A stretch of DNA of 64,000 nucleotides from Ferrovibrio sp046297595 (GTDB taxonomy: Bacteria > Pseudomonadota > Alphaproteobacteria > Ferrovibrionales > Ferrovibrionaceae): NCBI RefSeq assembly GCF_046297595.1, contig NZ_JBKBHT010000002.1, positions 372,001 through 436,000 of the forward strand, given 5' to 3'. The notes beneath the pieces are model-generated. The model ran no database searches and had not been told where the DNA came from. It saw only the letters and a list, made by a program, of their open reading frames with translations. The position numbers and the translations under genes are program-made. Of this stretch, positions 31,958 through 40,523 are shown in pieces; the first letter of the stretch is position 1; every line of letters starts with the position of its first letter.

Positions 31958-32551
31958 ATGTCGTTTCACCGCACGCTGACCATGTCTGCCATGATGATCC
32001 TGGCCGCAGGCACCGCTTTTGCCCATCCGGGTCATCCGGGTGGCGAGGAGGTCGTCCTCGGTTTCGCCGGCGGCTTCGCGCATCCCTTCGGCGGTCTCGA
32101 CCATCTGCTGGCGATGGTGGCGGTCGGCCTCTGGGCGATCCAGCATGGCGGCCGCGCCCTGTGGCTGCTGCCGCTGTCCTTCGTGTTGCCCATGGCCGGC
32201 GGTTTCGCCCTGGCGCTGGCTGGCGTCATGCTGCCCGGTGTCGAGGCCGGCATCGCGCTCTCCGTTCTGGTCCTGGGTCTGGCCGTTGCCTTCGCGGCGC
32301 GGCCGCCGCTGGCTGCCGCCATGGCGGTCACGGCCGTCTTCGCCCTGCTGCATGGTCATGCCCATGGTACAGAGATGGGCGATGCCTCACAGGCCGCGCT
32401 GTATGCCGGCGGCATGGTGCTGGCCACCGCCCTACTGCATACCGGCGGCCTGGTCGCCGCGCGCCTGGCCCAGCGGTTCGCCCTGCCGGCGCTGACGCGC
32501 GCCGCCGGCGCCGCCGTGGCGCTGGCCGGCATCGTCATCCTTGTCGGCTGA
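31958..32551 (+). CDS. HupE/UreJ-family metal (Ni/Co) permease
   Basis: 197 residues: a signal-like first segment, then HPGHPGG, G-G-F-A-H-P-F-G-G-L-D-H-L-L-A-M (the family signature with metal-binding histidines) and about six membrane helices, with F-A-L-L-H-G-H-A-H-G-T-E-M in the middle. HupE/UreJ proteins import nickel or cobalt; the position opposite the B12 riboswitch operon argues for cobalt. No riboswitch lies before this gene on its own strand. It overlaps the TSUP gene by 11 bases. Confidence 0.86.
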   Translation: MSFHRTLTMSAMMILAAGTAFAHPGHPGGEEVVLGFAGGFAHPFGGLDHLLAMVAVGLWAIQHGGRALWLLPLSFVLPMAGGFALALAGVMLPGVEAGIALSVLVLGLAVAFAARPPLAAAMAVTAVFALLHGHAHGTEMGDASQAALYAGGMVLATALLHTGGLVAARLAQRFALPALTRAAGAAVALAGIVILVG

Positions 32552-33302
32552 GGTTTTTCTCGCCCTCATCGCGGAGCCGCGTTACTGGGTCGTGATCGGC
32601 GCTGCGGCGCTGGCCGGCTTCGTGCGCGGCTTTTCCGGTTTCGGCGGCGCCATGATGTTCATGCCGGTGGCCGGCCTGCTTTATGAACCCAAACTCGCCG
32701 CCATCTGGCTGCTGATCGCCGATGACGTGGCCGCCCTGCCGATGCTGCCCGATGCGCTGCGGCGCTGTGTGTGGCGCGAGGTGCTGCCGCTCGGCCTGGC
32801 CGCCGTCGCCGCCATTCCTTTCGGCGTCGCGCTGCTGGTGGTCGCCGATCCCGATGCGATGCGCTGGGCGATCTGCGGCCTGATCCTGCTGGCTGTCCTG
32901 CTGATGAGTGCAGGCTGGCGCTACCGCCGGCGGCTGTCGCTGCCAGCCACTTTGGGCACCGGCGCACTGGCGGGATTGAGCGGCGGCGCCGCCGCGCTGC
33001 CCGGACCGCCGGTGGTTCTGCTGTGGCTGGGCGGCCAGGCTTCCGCCGCCACGGTACGCGCGAATCTGGTGGTGTTCTTCGGCCTCACGGCCATCGCAAC
33101 CGCGCTGTCCTACTGGTGGAACGGACTCTTCACGGCGGAAAACCTGCTCACGGCATTGCCGCTCATTCCGGCCTATCTGCTGCCATTGCGCTGGGGCAGC
33201 CGGCTGTTCGCCCGCGCCGATGAAAAACAGTTCCGCCACGCCGCGCTTGCGCTCTGCGCGTTTGCTGCGCTCAGCGGCCTGCCATTGTGGAAGATGCTGT
33301 AG
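32541..33302 (+). CDS. TSUP-family permease (TauE/SafE)
   Basis: 253 residues with about eight hydrophobic helices and the two TSUP repeats: LAGFVRGFSGFGGAMMFMPV near the N-terminus and LAGLSGGAAALPGPPVVLLWLGG in the middle. The family moves sulfite, sulfonates or other small anions. The start is TTG at 32541, inside the end of hupE, implying coupled translation. A role in metal or sulfur supply for the cob locus cannot be decided. Confidence 0.8.
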   Translation: MSAEVFLALIAEPRYWVVIGAAALAGFVRGFSGFGGAMMFMPVAGLLYEPKLAAIWLLIADDVAALPMLPDALRRCVWREVLPLGLAAVAAIPFGVALLVVADPDAMRWAICGLILLAVLLMSAGWRYRRRLSLPATLGTGALAGLSGGAAALPGPPVVLLWLGGQASAATVRANLVVFFGLTAIATALSYWWNGLFTAENLLTALPLIPAYLLPLRWGSRLFARADEKQFRHAALALCAFAALSGLPLWKML

Positions 33303-33306
33303 GGTC

Positions 33307-33801
33307 TTAAGTCGTCTTGTGCCGCTCGATGGCCTGGCGCAGGACAGCGAGCAGTTCCTGCTCCAGCTTGCCGCCCTGGCCCTCGATGCGCTGGCCCAGC
33401 ACAACATACAGTGCATCGATCTGGGCGGCGATGATATCGAGCTGCAGCGGCGTGGGCTGTTCGATGCCCTTGACGAAATCGTTCAGCGATTTGGCGAATT
33501 CGGTCAGCAGCGGATAGTTGAACATGCCGCCCGCGCCCTTGATCTCCAGCGAGAGCATGCGGATCGCCCGCATGCCGCGGTCGGTCTGTTGGCCAAGCGC
33601 CACGTCTTCCAGCGCCGCGCGCAGCTGCTTCAGCTTGTCCGATACATCGAGGCTGAGCGCATCCCTGGCCTTTTCCACCACCGTTTCCAGGCGGCGCAGT
33701 TCGGCCGGCTCCAGCTTGAGGCGGAAGCCCTTGCTGAAATTCACCGCCTTGCGGCGGAGGTCCTGCTGGGGCGGCAGGAATTCCGGTTTTTTTCTGGCCA
33801 T
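33307..33801 (-). CDS. HPt-like helical protein lacking the phosphoacceptor His
   Basis: 164 residues, all helical. Residues about 76-110 (RGMRAIRMLSLEIKGAGGMFNYPLLTEFAKSL) resemble a histidine phosphotransfer domain in which the usual H-x-x-K-G reads L85-E-I-K88-G89, so the phosphorylatable His is replaced by Leu. The family call is inference from this pattern; it would otherwise be hypothetical. It is 24 bases after a receiver-domain protein on the same strand and is probably co-transcribed with it. Confidence 0.6.
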   Translation of the reverse strand: MARKKPEFLPPQQDLRRKAVNFSKGFRLKLEPAELRRLETVVEKARDALSLDVSDKLKQLRAALEDVALGQQTDRGMRAIRMLSLEIKGAGGMFNYPLLTEFAKSLNDFVKGIEQPTPLQLDIIAAQIDALYVVLGQRIEGQGGKLEQELLAVLRQAIERHKTT

Positions 33802-33825
33802 CTGGGGAATGCTATGCGGCGAGGA

Positions 33826-34359
33826 TCACAGGGCATCCGACGGAATGCGCCGCTCGGGGCCGGCGTAATGGTCGCTGCGCCGGCGCCGGCGATCGGGGCC
33901 GAAATACTCGTCGATGCGCACGAACTGGCGCGGCCGCGCAATGGCCGAAACCAGACGGGTATAGAACGCATTCACCGTATAGGGTTTGGCGACGAATTCG
34001 GAGACGCCGCAATCGCGGGCGCGGCAGACATATTCCTCTTCCGAATTGGCCGTCATCATCACGATCGGCATCATGCGGTTGGGCGAGGCGGGATCGTTGC
34101 GGATCCAGTGCACGATATCCATGCCGGTGCGGCCCAGCTTTTCGTCGCGCAACGCCCATTCGGTGATCATCACATCGGCGCGGCCCAGGCGCAGCACGGT
34201 CAGGGCGCTGTCGTAATCGCGGGCGCGGTCGAGATACTGGGCATCCAGCATCATCAGCACGTCGCGGACCATCTGGCCCATGACGCGGTTCGGTTCGACA
34301 ATCAGGAAATTGATCTTCGAGAAATCGATGCGCTCGTGATCGGCCATGTTTTCGCTCAT
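33826..34359 (-). CDS. atypical response regulator (receiver Asp replaced by Glu)
   Basis: 177 residues. One receiver domain at about 16-140, then a basic tail (FGPDRRRRRSDHYAGPERR). The receiver keeps Thr103 (MMTAN) and Lys125 (AKPY), but the phosphoacceptor position is Glu67 in ADVMITEWAL and the acidic pocket is reduced to Glu22 (VEPN). Asp-to-Glu changes can mimic phosphorylation in other receivers. AGGAGG precedes the ATG. It is upstream of the HPt-like gene, forming a degenerate phosphorelay pair. No DNA-binding output domain is present. Confidence 0.82.
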   Translation of the reverse strand: MSENMADHERIDFSKINFLIVEPNRVMGQMVRDVLMMLDAQYLDRARDYDSALTVLRLGRADVMITEWALRDEKLGRTGMDIVHWIRNDPASPNRMMPIVMMTANSEEEYVCRARDCGVSEFVAKPYTVNAFYTRLVSAIARPRQFVRIDEYFGPDRRRRRSDHYAGPERRIPSDAL

Positions 34360-34530
34360 TCGGGATCCCTCCTGCTAGGGGACCGGAAAAAATCGCGCAG
34401 GAATAGTACTAGAAAGAGTCCTGAGGATGAAGCTCGCTCAGGTAGTAATTGGTTTGATTACGCGGATATCACGCCGTTCGCCGGCAGGAGCAGTTATTTC
34501 CCGATAATGCGGCGTTTTGCAGCGGCAAGG

Positions 34531-35913
34531 TCAATTGAGCGGCTGCTGGAAGCTGGCTGGCGCCGGGTCGATCACCCGGCTGCCGCGGCGCTGCACTTCC
34601 AGCACGGCCAGGCCGCGCTGCACCAGGCCATTGGGCAGAAAGCGGAAAATGCCATCGTACCCGGCGAAACCGTCGGGATTGGTCAGCGCCGCGTCGCTGA
34701 AATCGCCGCGGCGGGCGAGGATGCCGACCAGGGCCGTGGTGTCGTAGGCCAGGCTGGCCAGCCGCACCGGCCGGCGGCCGAAGCTCTGTTCGAAGCGGCG
34801 GCTGAATTCGGCGAATCCTTCCGGCGCCGGCGCGGCATACCAGCCGCCCTGCAGGGCCGGCTCGCTGCCCAGGCCGGCATCTTCCCACAGACCGGTGCCC
34901 AGGAAACGCACGGCGCGCGGGTCGATGTCGAAATAGGGTAACAGGGGCGCCAAGGCGCGCAGCCTGGCGCCGCCTTCTGGCAGCAGCACGGCATCCACCG
35001 GGCGCGGCAGGTTGGGATCCACGCCTTCCACCGGCGGTTCTTCCGGGCCGCGCGGCGGCAGCGTGCGCAGCGCATTGGCGAAACGCCGCACAACGGGGGT
35101 CAGGTCGCCGGTGTCGCTGGGATAACGGTCCTGCCGCAGCAACCGGCCGCCGGCCTGCTGGGCCGCCAGTTCGGCGGCCTGGGCCACAGCATTGCCATAA
35201 GCGGAATCGGGCGCCAGCAGCGCATAACGCGTCACGCCTTTGGTGCGGGCGAAGGTCATGACCCGTTCGATCTGCTGGTCGGGCGTGAAACCCAGAAGAT
35301 AGACCCCGTTGCCGGCCACGCTGCGGTCGGTGGAGAAGCTCAGCACCTTCACGCCACGCTCGCGCGCCAACGGTCCAACCACCGCCGCTTCATTGGCAAA
35401 CAGCGGCCCGATGATGATCTGTGCCCCTTCGGCCAGGGCCTGCTGGGCGGCGGCGGCGGCCTTTTCCGGCTGGCCTTCCGTATCGCGCGGCAGCAGGGCG
35501 AGGCGGTCGTCGGCCAGGTCGAACAGGGCCAGCTGGGCCGCATCCAGCAGGGCGCGGCCCAGGCCGGCATTGGGTCCGCTCAGGGGTGCGAGAAAGGCGA
35601 TCCGGATCATGTCGGTTCCGCCTGGAGGCGTCAGCATCGGGCCGGGCAGGGGCTGGGTCTCGATGGCCAGAGACGGCGCGGCCGGCCGGGGCAATTGCGG
35701 GGTTGTCGCCGGCGGGATATTCGCCTGTCCGGGCTGGGCCGGCTGCGGCGCCACGCGCTGCGGCGCGCCGGGTGCGATTCGGTCCAGCAGGCCGGGCAGA
35801 CCGCCCTGCGCGGGTGCTCCGCTCTGGCAGGCGCCCAGCAGCAATGGCAGGGAAACGGCCGCCAGCATAGACAGCGCGGAAAGGCCCGACTTAAGGTAAC
35901 TTACGCAGCTCAT
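34531..35913 (-). CDS. penicillin-binding protein activator (LpoA-like) lipoprotein
   Basis: 460 residues from the ATG at 35913. A lipoprotein signal (SMLAAVSLPLLLGAC) is followed by a Pro/Gln/Ala linker of about 80 residues, then a type I periplasmic binding fold (IRIAFLAPLSGPNAGLGRALLDAAQLALFDL...) as in LpoA, which activates peptidoglycan synthase PBP1A from the outer membrane. The ligand-binding fold continues to the end (SLAYDTTALVGIL...). It is divergent from rsmI with 10 bases between start codons, the arrangement known for lpoA (yraM) and rsmI (yraL) with yraN following in E. coli. Confidence 0.83.
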   Translation of the reverse strand: MSCVSYLKSGLSALSMLAAVSLPLLLGACQSGAPAQGGLPGLLDRIAPGAPQRVAPQPAQPGQANIPPATTPQLPRPAAPSLAIETQPLPGPMLTPPGGTDMIRIAFLAPLSGPNAGLGRALLDAAQLALFDLADDRLALLPRDTEGQPEKAAAAAQQALAEGAQIIIGPLFANEAAVVGPLARERGVKVLSFSTDRSVAGNGVYLLGFTPDQQIERVMTFARTKGVTRYALLAPDSAYGNAVAQAAELAAQQAGGRLLRQDRYPSDTGDLTPVVRRFANALRTLPPRGPEEPPVEGVDPNLPRPVDAVLLPEGGARLRALAPLLPYFDIDPRAVRFLGTGLWEDAGLGSEPALQGGWYAAPAPEGFAEFSRRFEQSFGRRPVRLASLAYDTTALVGILARRGDFSDAALTNPDGFAGYDGIFRFLPNGLVQRGLAVLEVQRRGSRVIDPAPASFQQPLN

Positions 35914-35923
35914 TCCGGCGCCC

Positions 35924-36823
35924 ATGACAAACCCGATCCCGCCGCCGCCCGAAGCCCTGGTCTCCGGGGTGGACGCGGCACAATTCATCCCCGGCTTATA
36001 TCTGGTGGCAACCCCCATCGGCAACGCCGCCGATATCACGCTGCGCGCGCTGGCCTTGCTGCAGCGGGCCGATCTGGTCGCCTGCGAGGACAGCCGGGTG
36101 ACCGGTCCGCTGCTGCAGCGCTACGGCATCCGGGCCCACCTGCTGCCATACCATGAGCATAATGCGGCGAAAGTGCGGCCCCAGCTGATCGAAAAGCTGC
36201 AGGGCGGCGCCGTGGTGGCGCTGGTTTCCGATGCCGGCACGCCGCTGATCAACGATCCGGGTTACAAACTGGTGAAGGACTGCATCGCGGCCGGCATCCA
36301 TGTCACCGCCCTGCCCGGTGCCTCTGCCGTGCCTACCGCGCTGTGCCTGTCGGGCCTGCCCAGCGACCGTTTTATGTTTGCCGGCTTCCCGCCGCCCAAA
36401 TCGGCAGCCCGCCGCAGCTGGCTGGCCGAGCTGAAATCCGTGCCGGCCACGCTGGTGCTGCTGGAAAGCGCCCAACGCCTAGCTGATAGCCTGGCCGACA
36501 TGGCGGCTGTGCTGGGACCTGACCGCGAAGCCGCCATGGCCCGCGAACTGACCAAGAAATTCGAGGAGGTGCGGCGCGGTAGCCTGGCCGCGCTGGCCGC
36601 GCATTATGCCGAACATGGGCCGCCGAAAGGCGAGGTGACACTGGTGATCGGCCCGCCGCCGGCCGCTGCGGCACCGTCGGAGGCCGATCTGGACTCAGCG
36701 CTGGCTGAGGCGATGAACCGGCTGCCGTTACGCCAGGCGGTGGACGAGGTCGCGACCCTGCTGGGCCTGCCGCGCAAGCCGGTCTATGCCCGTGCTCTGC
36801 AGCTGCGCGATGGAAAAGACTGA
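35924..36823 (+). CDS. rsmI: 16S rRNA (cytidine(1402)-2'-O)-methyltransferase
   Basis: 299 residues. SAM tetrapyrrole-methylase-like fold used on rRNA: LYLVATPIGNAADITLRALALLQRADLVACEDSR at the N-terminus, V-A-L-V-S-D-A-G-T-P-L-I-N-D-P-G-Y-K-L-V, and V-T-A-L-P-G-A-S-A-V-P-T-A-L. It methylates C1402 in the decoding centre. It is divergent from the LpoA-like gene and overlaps yraN by 14 bases. Confidence 0.95.
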   Translation: MTNPIPPPPEALVSGVDAAQFIPGLYLVATPIGNAADITLRALALLQRADLVACEDSRVTGPLLQRYGIRAHLLPYHEHNAAKVRPQLIEKLQGGAVVALVSDAGTPLINDPGYKLVKDCIAAGIHVTALPGASAVPTALCLSGLPSDRFMFAGFPPPKSAARRSWLAELKSVPATLVLLESAQRLADSLADMAAVLGPDREAAMARELTKKFEEVRRGSLAALAAHYAEHGPPKGEVTLVIGPPPAAAAPSEADLDSALAEAMNRLPLRQAVDEVATLLGLPRKPVYARALQLRDGKD

Positions 36824-37172
36824 ACGCAACAGCCGCAACCGGACGGGCCGGCGCGGCGAAAGCCTGGCGGCCTGGTGGCTGCGGCTGCAGGGTTACCGCA
36901 TCCTGGTGCGCAACTGGCGCCATCCGGCCGGCGAGATCGACATATTCGCCCGTCGCGGCCGCCTGCTGGTGGCGGTGGAGGTGAAATGGCGCGGCGAACA
37001 GGATCGTGCGGCGGAAGCGATCCAGGCTGCCCAGCGCCGTCGCATTGCGCAGGCCGCTGCGGTATTCTTGGCGCGGCAGCCCGATGCCGCCGGCCTGTCG
37101 CTGCGCTTTGATGCCGTGCTGCTTGCCCCCGGGCGATTGCCGCGCCATATCCGCGATGCCTGGCGGATTTGA
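36810..37172 (+). CDS. YraN family (UPF0102) nuclease-like protein
   Basis: 120 residues from the ATG at 36810. The restriction-endonuclease-like signature is visible: G-R-R-G-E-S-L-A-A-W-W-L, R-N-W-R-H-P-A-G-E-I-D-I-F-A-R-R, and V-A-V-E-V-K-W-R (the E-x-K metal motif). The biological role is unresolved, perhaps in DNA repair or uptake. It is co-transcribed with rsmI, as in many proteobacteria. Confidence 0.9.
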   Translation: MEKTERNSRNRTGRRGESLAAWWLRLQGYRILVRNWRHPAGEIDIFARRGRLLVAVEVKWRGEQDRAAEAIQAAQRRRIAQAAAVFLARQPDAAGLSLRFDAVLLAPGRLPRHIRDAWRI

Positions 37173-37227
37173 GCGGCGGCCGGAGAGGCATAAAGGTGTT
37201 GTTCCGTCACAGGCAGGGGAGTCGTCC

Positions 37228-37842
37228 GTGCGTTCATCCACCCATCTCCGTTTCATTCCGCTGGTTCTGCTGCTGGCCGCGGCGCCGCTGTTGAGTGGCT
37301 GTGTCGGTCTTGCCGTTGGCGCCGGCGCCACGGCCGGCATCGCGGCCGCCGAGGAACGCGGCGCCAAGAATGCCGCCAACGACAAGGGCATCCAGCTCCT
37401 GATCAACGACAAGCTGATCAAGGAGAACCAGTATCTGTGGCGCAAGCTATCGATCACCGTGGTCGAGGGCCGCGTGCTGCTGACCGGCGTGGTCGGCACT
37501 GAATTCTCGCGCGACGAGGCCACGCGCCTGGCCTGGGCGGCCAGCGACCGCATCAACGAAGTGATCAACGAAGTGCAGGTGACCGATGAAGGCGGACTGA
37601 TCGATTCCGCCAACGACAGCTGGATCACCACCCAGCTGCGCGCCAAGATCGCCACCGACAAGAGCATCGTCGACATCAATTATTCGATCGAGACAGTGAA
37701 CGGCACGATCTACCTGATCGGCCTGGCGCAGAGCGAAGACGAAATCCAGCGCGTGACCGAACATGCGCGCATCATCAAGGGCGTGCGGCGCGTGGTCAGC
37801 CATGTCTGGCTCAAGACCGATCCGCGCCGCCGGCCCGTGTAG
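37228..37842 (+). CDS. BON-domain lipoprotein (DolP/OsmY-like)
   Basis: 204 residues from a GTG at 37228 with an AGGGGAG site upstream. The lipoprotein signal (FIPLVLLLAAAPLLSGC) is followed by two BON domains: NDKLIKENQYLWRKLSITVVEGRVLLTGVV and T-T-Q-L-R-A-K-I-A-T-D-K-S-I-V-D-I-N-Y-S-I-E-T-V-N-G-T-I-Y-L-I-G. Such proteins bind anionic phospholipids and support outer-membrane integrity. Like E. coli dolP (yraP), it follows yraN. Confidence 0.88.
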   Translation: MRSSTHLRFIPLVLLLAAAPLLSGCVGLAVGAGATAGIAAAEERGAKNAANDKGIQLLINDKLIKENQYLWRKLSITVVEGRVLLTGVVGTEFSRDEATRLAWAASDRINEVINEVQVTDEGGLIDSANDSWITTQLRAKIATDKSIVDINYSIETVNGTIYLIGLAQSEDEIQRVTEHARIIKGVRRVVSHVWLKTDPRRRPV

Positions 37843-37863
37843 CGCAGCGGATAGCGGCGGGCG

Positions 37864-38688
37864 ATGGGCGACACGGCGGCAATCGAAACGGCCCTCAAAG
37901 CCCTCGGCGCCGCGCCGGATGACGGCCTGGATATTGCCGAGGCCGCTTTGCTGCTGGCGGCGCTCGACCGGCCCACGCTCGATCTGCTGCCCTATCGCCG
38001 GCACCTGAGCGACATGGCTGGCGCGCTCAGCCGCGTCGATGCAGGCCCCGAGGTGGCGCCGCGCGCCATGGCGCTGGCCGGGGTGATCGGCGTGGAGTTC
38101 GGGTATCGCGGCGATACCGAAACCTACGACGATCCGCAGAATGCCGACCTGATCCGCGTCATCGACCGCCGCATGGGCCTGCCGGTGGCGCTGGGCATCC
38201 TCTATATTCATGCGGCGAAGGCACAGGCTTGGCCGGTGCATGGCATCGATTTCCCGGGCCATTTCCTGATCCGGCTGGACGGCGAGGATGGCAGCCTGGT
38301 GCTCGATCCCTTCCATGGCGGCCGCGTCTCCGCGCCGCCGGAGATGCAGGACCTGCTGCGCCGGCTGGGCAGCGGCGAGGATGTGCGGCCCGAACATGTA
38401 CGGCCGATGACGGCGCGCGAGGTGCTGCTGCGGCTGCAGAACAACATCAAGGGCCGCGCCTGGCGCGCCGGCGATATCGAGCGCACGGCCGAAACTCTGC
38501 GCCGCATGCTGCTGGTGGCGCCGAATTTCGCGCCGGCCTGGCGCGAGCTGGGCGTGGTGGAGGGCAAGCTCGGCCGCATCCGCCAGGCCATCGCCGCCAC
38601 GGAACGCTACCTGATGCTGGCGGGCGACGAGGCGGCAAGTCTTGAGGCCGAGGCCTTCCTGCGCCACATTCGCCTGCAGCTCAATTAA
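37864..38688 (+). CDS. SirB1/transglutaminase-like protein with TPR
   Basis: 274 residues. The N-terminal SirB1-type domain holds DPQNADLIRVIDRRMGLPVALGILYIHAAKA and V-H-G-I-D-F-P-G-H-F-L-I-R-L (residues about 95-140), followed by an F-H-G-G segment; the C-terminus has a TPR unit (ETLRRMLLVAPNFAPAWRELGVVEGKLGRIRQAIAA). The catalytic Cys of transglutaminases is not evident in this block. Function unknown. Confidence 0.82.
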   Translation: MGDTAAIETALKALGAAPDDGLDIAEAALLLAALDRPTLDLLPYRRHLSDMAGALSRVDAGPEVAPRAMALAGVIGVEFGYRGDTETYDDPQNADLIRVIDRRMGLPVALGILYIHAAKAQAWPVHGIDFPGHFLIRLDGEDGSLVLDPFHGGRVSAPPEMQDLLRRLGSGEDVRPEHVRPMTAREVLLRLQNNIKGRAWRAGDIERTAETLRRMLLVAPNFAPAWRELGVVEGKLGRIRQAIAATERYLMLAGDEAASLEAEAFLRHIRLQLN

Positions 38689-38723
38689 CGACCCCGTACC
38701 CCAGCGAACAGAAGGACTGTGCC

Positions 38724-39680
38724 ATGGCCCTCAAGGTGGCGATCCAGATGGACCCCATCGAACACATCGATTTCGATGGCGACAGCTCCTTCATGCTCGG
38801 GCTGGAAGCCGAACGGCGCGGTTATTCCCTGATCCACTACCTGGCCAAGGACCTGAGCTTCCGCGACGGACGCGTACTGGCCCGCGCCCGGCCGATGCGC
38901 CTGCGCTACGAGCGCGGCAACCACTACACGATGGGCGAGCCGGCGCTGGTCGATCTGGCCGAGATGGACGTGGTGCTGATGCGCCAGGATCCGCCCTTCG
39001 ACATGGCCTACATCACCGCCACGCATATCCTGCAGCACATCCATCCCCGGACGCTGGTGGTGAACAACCCGGTCGCCGTGCGCAACGCGCCGGAAAAGCT
39101 GTACGTGACGCATTTCGACGGCGTGATGCCGCCCACCCTGATCTCGTCCGACATGGAGGCGATCAAGGCCTTCCGCGCGGAGCATGGCGACATCATCCTG
39201 AAGCCGCTGTTCGGCAATGGCGGCGCCGGTGTGTTCCGCCTGCGGCCCGACGACGAGAATCTCGGCTCGCTGCTCGAAATGTTCACCAAGCTGTCGCGCG
39301 AGCCGGTGATCGTGCAGCGTTACCTGCCCGATGTGCGCGCAGGCGACAAGCGCATCATCCTGATCGATGGCCGTCCGGCCGGCGCGGTCAATCGCGTACC
39401 GGCCAAGGGCGAGGCGCGCTCGAATATGCATGTCGGCGGCCGGCCCGAGAAGGCGGCGCTGACCGACCGCGAACGCGAAATCTGCGACATCATCGGCCCG
39501 CATCTCAAGCGCGAAGGCCTGATCTTCGTCGGTATCGACGTGATCGGCGGTTATCTCACCGAGATCAACGTCACCTCGCCCACCGGCATCCAGCAGATCA
39601 ACCGCTTCGACGGCGTGCAGCTCGAGGCCGAAATCTGGGACGCCATCGAGGACGCGCTGAAACGCCGCGTGCTGGCGTGA
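38724..39680 (+). CDS. gshB: glutathione synthetase
   Basis: 318 residues, the usual length. ATP-grasp ligase joining gamma-glutamylcysteine and glycine. Motifs: V-A-I-Q-M-D-P-I-E-H-I at the start, V-L-M-R-Q-D-P-P-F-D-M-A-Y-I, I-L-K-P-L-F-G-N-G-G-A-G-V-F-R, and G-I-D-V-I-G-G-Y-L-T-E-I-N-V-T-S-P-T-G near the end. Its stop overlaps the start of the following methyltransferase (GTGA). Confidence 0.96.
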   Translation: MALKVAIQMDPIEHIDFDGDSSFMLGLEAERRGYSLIHYLAKDLSFRDGRVLARARPMRLRYERGNHYTMGEPALVDLAEMDVVLMRQDPPFDMAYITATHILQHIHPRTLVVNNPVAVRNAPEKLYVTHFDGVMPPTLISSDMEAIKAFRAEHGDIILKPLFGNGGAGVFRLRPDDENLGSLLEMFTKLSREPVIVQRYLPDVRAGDKRIILIDGRPAGAVNRVPAKGEARSNMHVGGRPEKAALTDREREICDIIGPHLKREGLIFVGIDVIGGYLTEINVTSPTGIQQINRFDGVQLEAEIWDAIEDALKRRVLA

Positions 39681-40306
39681 CCACATCCCGCCAGCAGCAC
39701 TGGCAGGAGGTCTACACCACCAAGGGTGAGGATGAGGTCAGCTGGTTCCAGGACCGGCCGCAGACCTCGCTCGACCTGATCGCGCAGACCGGGCTGACAG
39801 CCAAAGCCTCGCTGATCGATATCGGCGGTGGCGCCTCGCGGCTGGTCGATGCGCTGCTCGATCTCGGCTGGCGTGACGTCGCCGTGCTAGACATCGCCGC
39901 CGCGGCGCTGGCGAAAGCCCGCGAGCGCCTTGGTCCGCGCGGCGTCGGCGCGGATTGGGGCGTCGACTGGATCGTGGCCGATGTCACGTCATGGCGGCCG
40001 CAGCGTCGCTACGATCTGTGGCATGACCGTGCGGTGTTCCATTTCCTCACCGATGCGGAGGATCGCGCGGCCTATAGGGCGGCTTTGCGTGCCGCTGTTC
40101 CGCCGGGCGGCCACGTTGTGATCGGCAGCTTTGCGCCGGACGGGCCGGAACGCTGCAGCGGCTTGCCGGTGCAGCGCTACAGCCCGGAAAGCCTGCAGGC
40201 CGAACTGGGGCCGGATTTCGTTTTGCAGCAGGCGCTGCAGGAAGGGCACCACACGCCGGCCGGCCGGTTGCAGCATTTCCAGTTCAGCCGTTTCCGCCGG
40301 CTCTGA
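39677..40306 (+). CDS. class I SAM-dependent methyltransferase
   Basis: 209 residues starting at GTG 39677, which overlaps the gshB stop. The SAM-binding motif is S-L-I-D-I-G-G-G-A-S-R-L-V-D (residues about 45-58), followed by the acidic V-A-V-L-D-I and R-Y-D-L-W-H-D-R-A-V-F-H-F-L-T. The start of the protein (HWQEVYTTKGEDEVSWFQDRP) is shared with a group of TehB/thiopurine-like methyltransferases found in many proteobacteria. The substrate is unknown. Confidence 0.85.
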   Translation: MTTSRQQHWQEVYTTKGEDEVSWFQDRPQTSLDLIAQTGLTAKASLIDIGGGASRLVDALLDLGWRDVAVLDIAAAALAKARERLGPRGVGADWGVDWIVADVTSWRPQRRYDLWHDRAVFHFLTDAEDRAAYRAALRAAVPPGGHVVIGSFAPDGPERCSGLPVQRYSPESLQAELGPDFVLQQALQEGHHTPAGRLQHFQFSRFRRL

Positions 40307-40459
40307 TGGGGCGCGGCCGTTTTAAATCCTTGAATCATTATGCAACGAAGATGGCTATGTGCAGCCGCTAGGTGCATACGAAAGTAAATCGCTCGCTGCG
40401 CGGTAACGGTCGCTATTGTGTTTGATCATCGCCGGTCGCAGCAGCAGGACGATTTGGTC

Positions 40460-40487
40460 GTGACATTTCGGCTTCCTTTGCTATTGT
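40460..40487 (+). promoter_or_regulatory. putative promoter of the DUF2336 gene
   Basis: GTGACA (40460-40465), 16-base spacer, TATTGT (40482-40487), 36 bases before the GTG start. The rest of the 217-base gap (40307-40523) shows nothing else recognisable. Confidence 0.45.
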
Positions 40488-40523
40488 CCGCCGCCAACAT
40501 CGGGCCGCGGGGGCAGGATTTCG

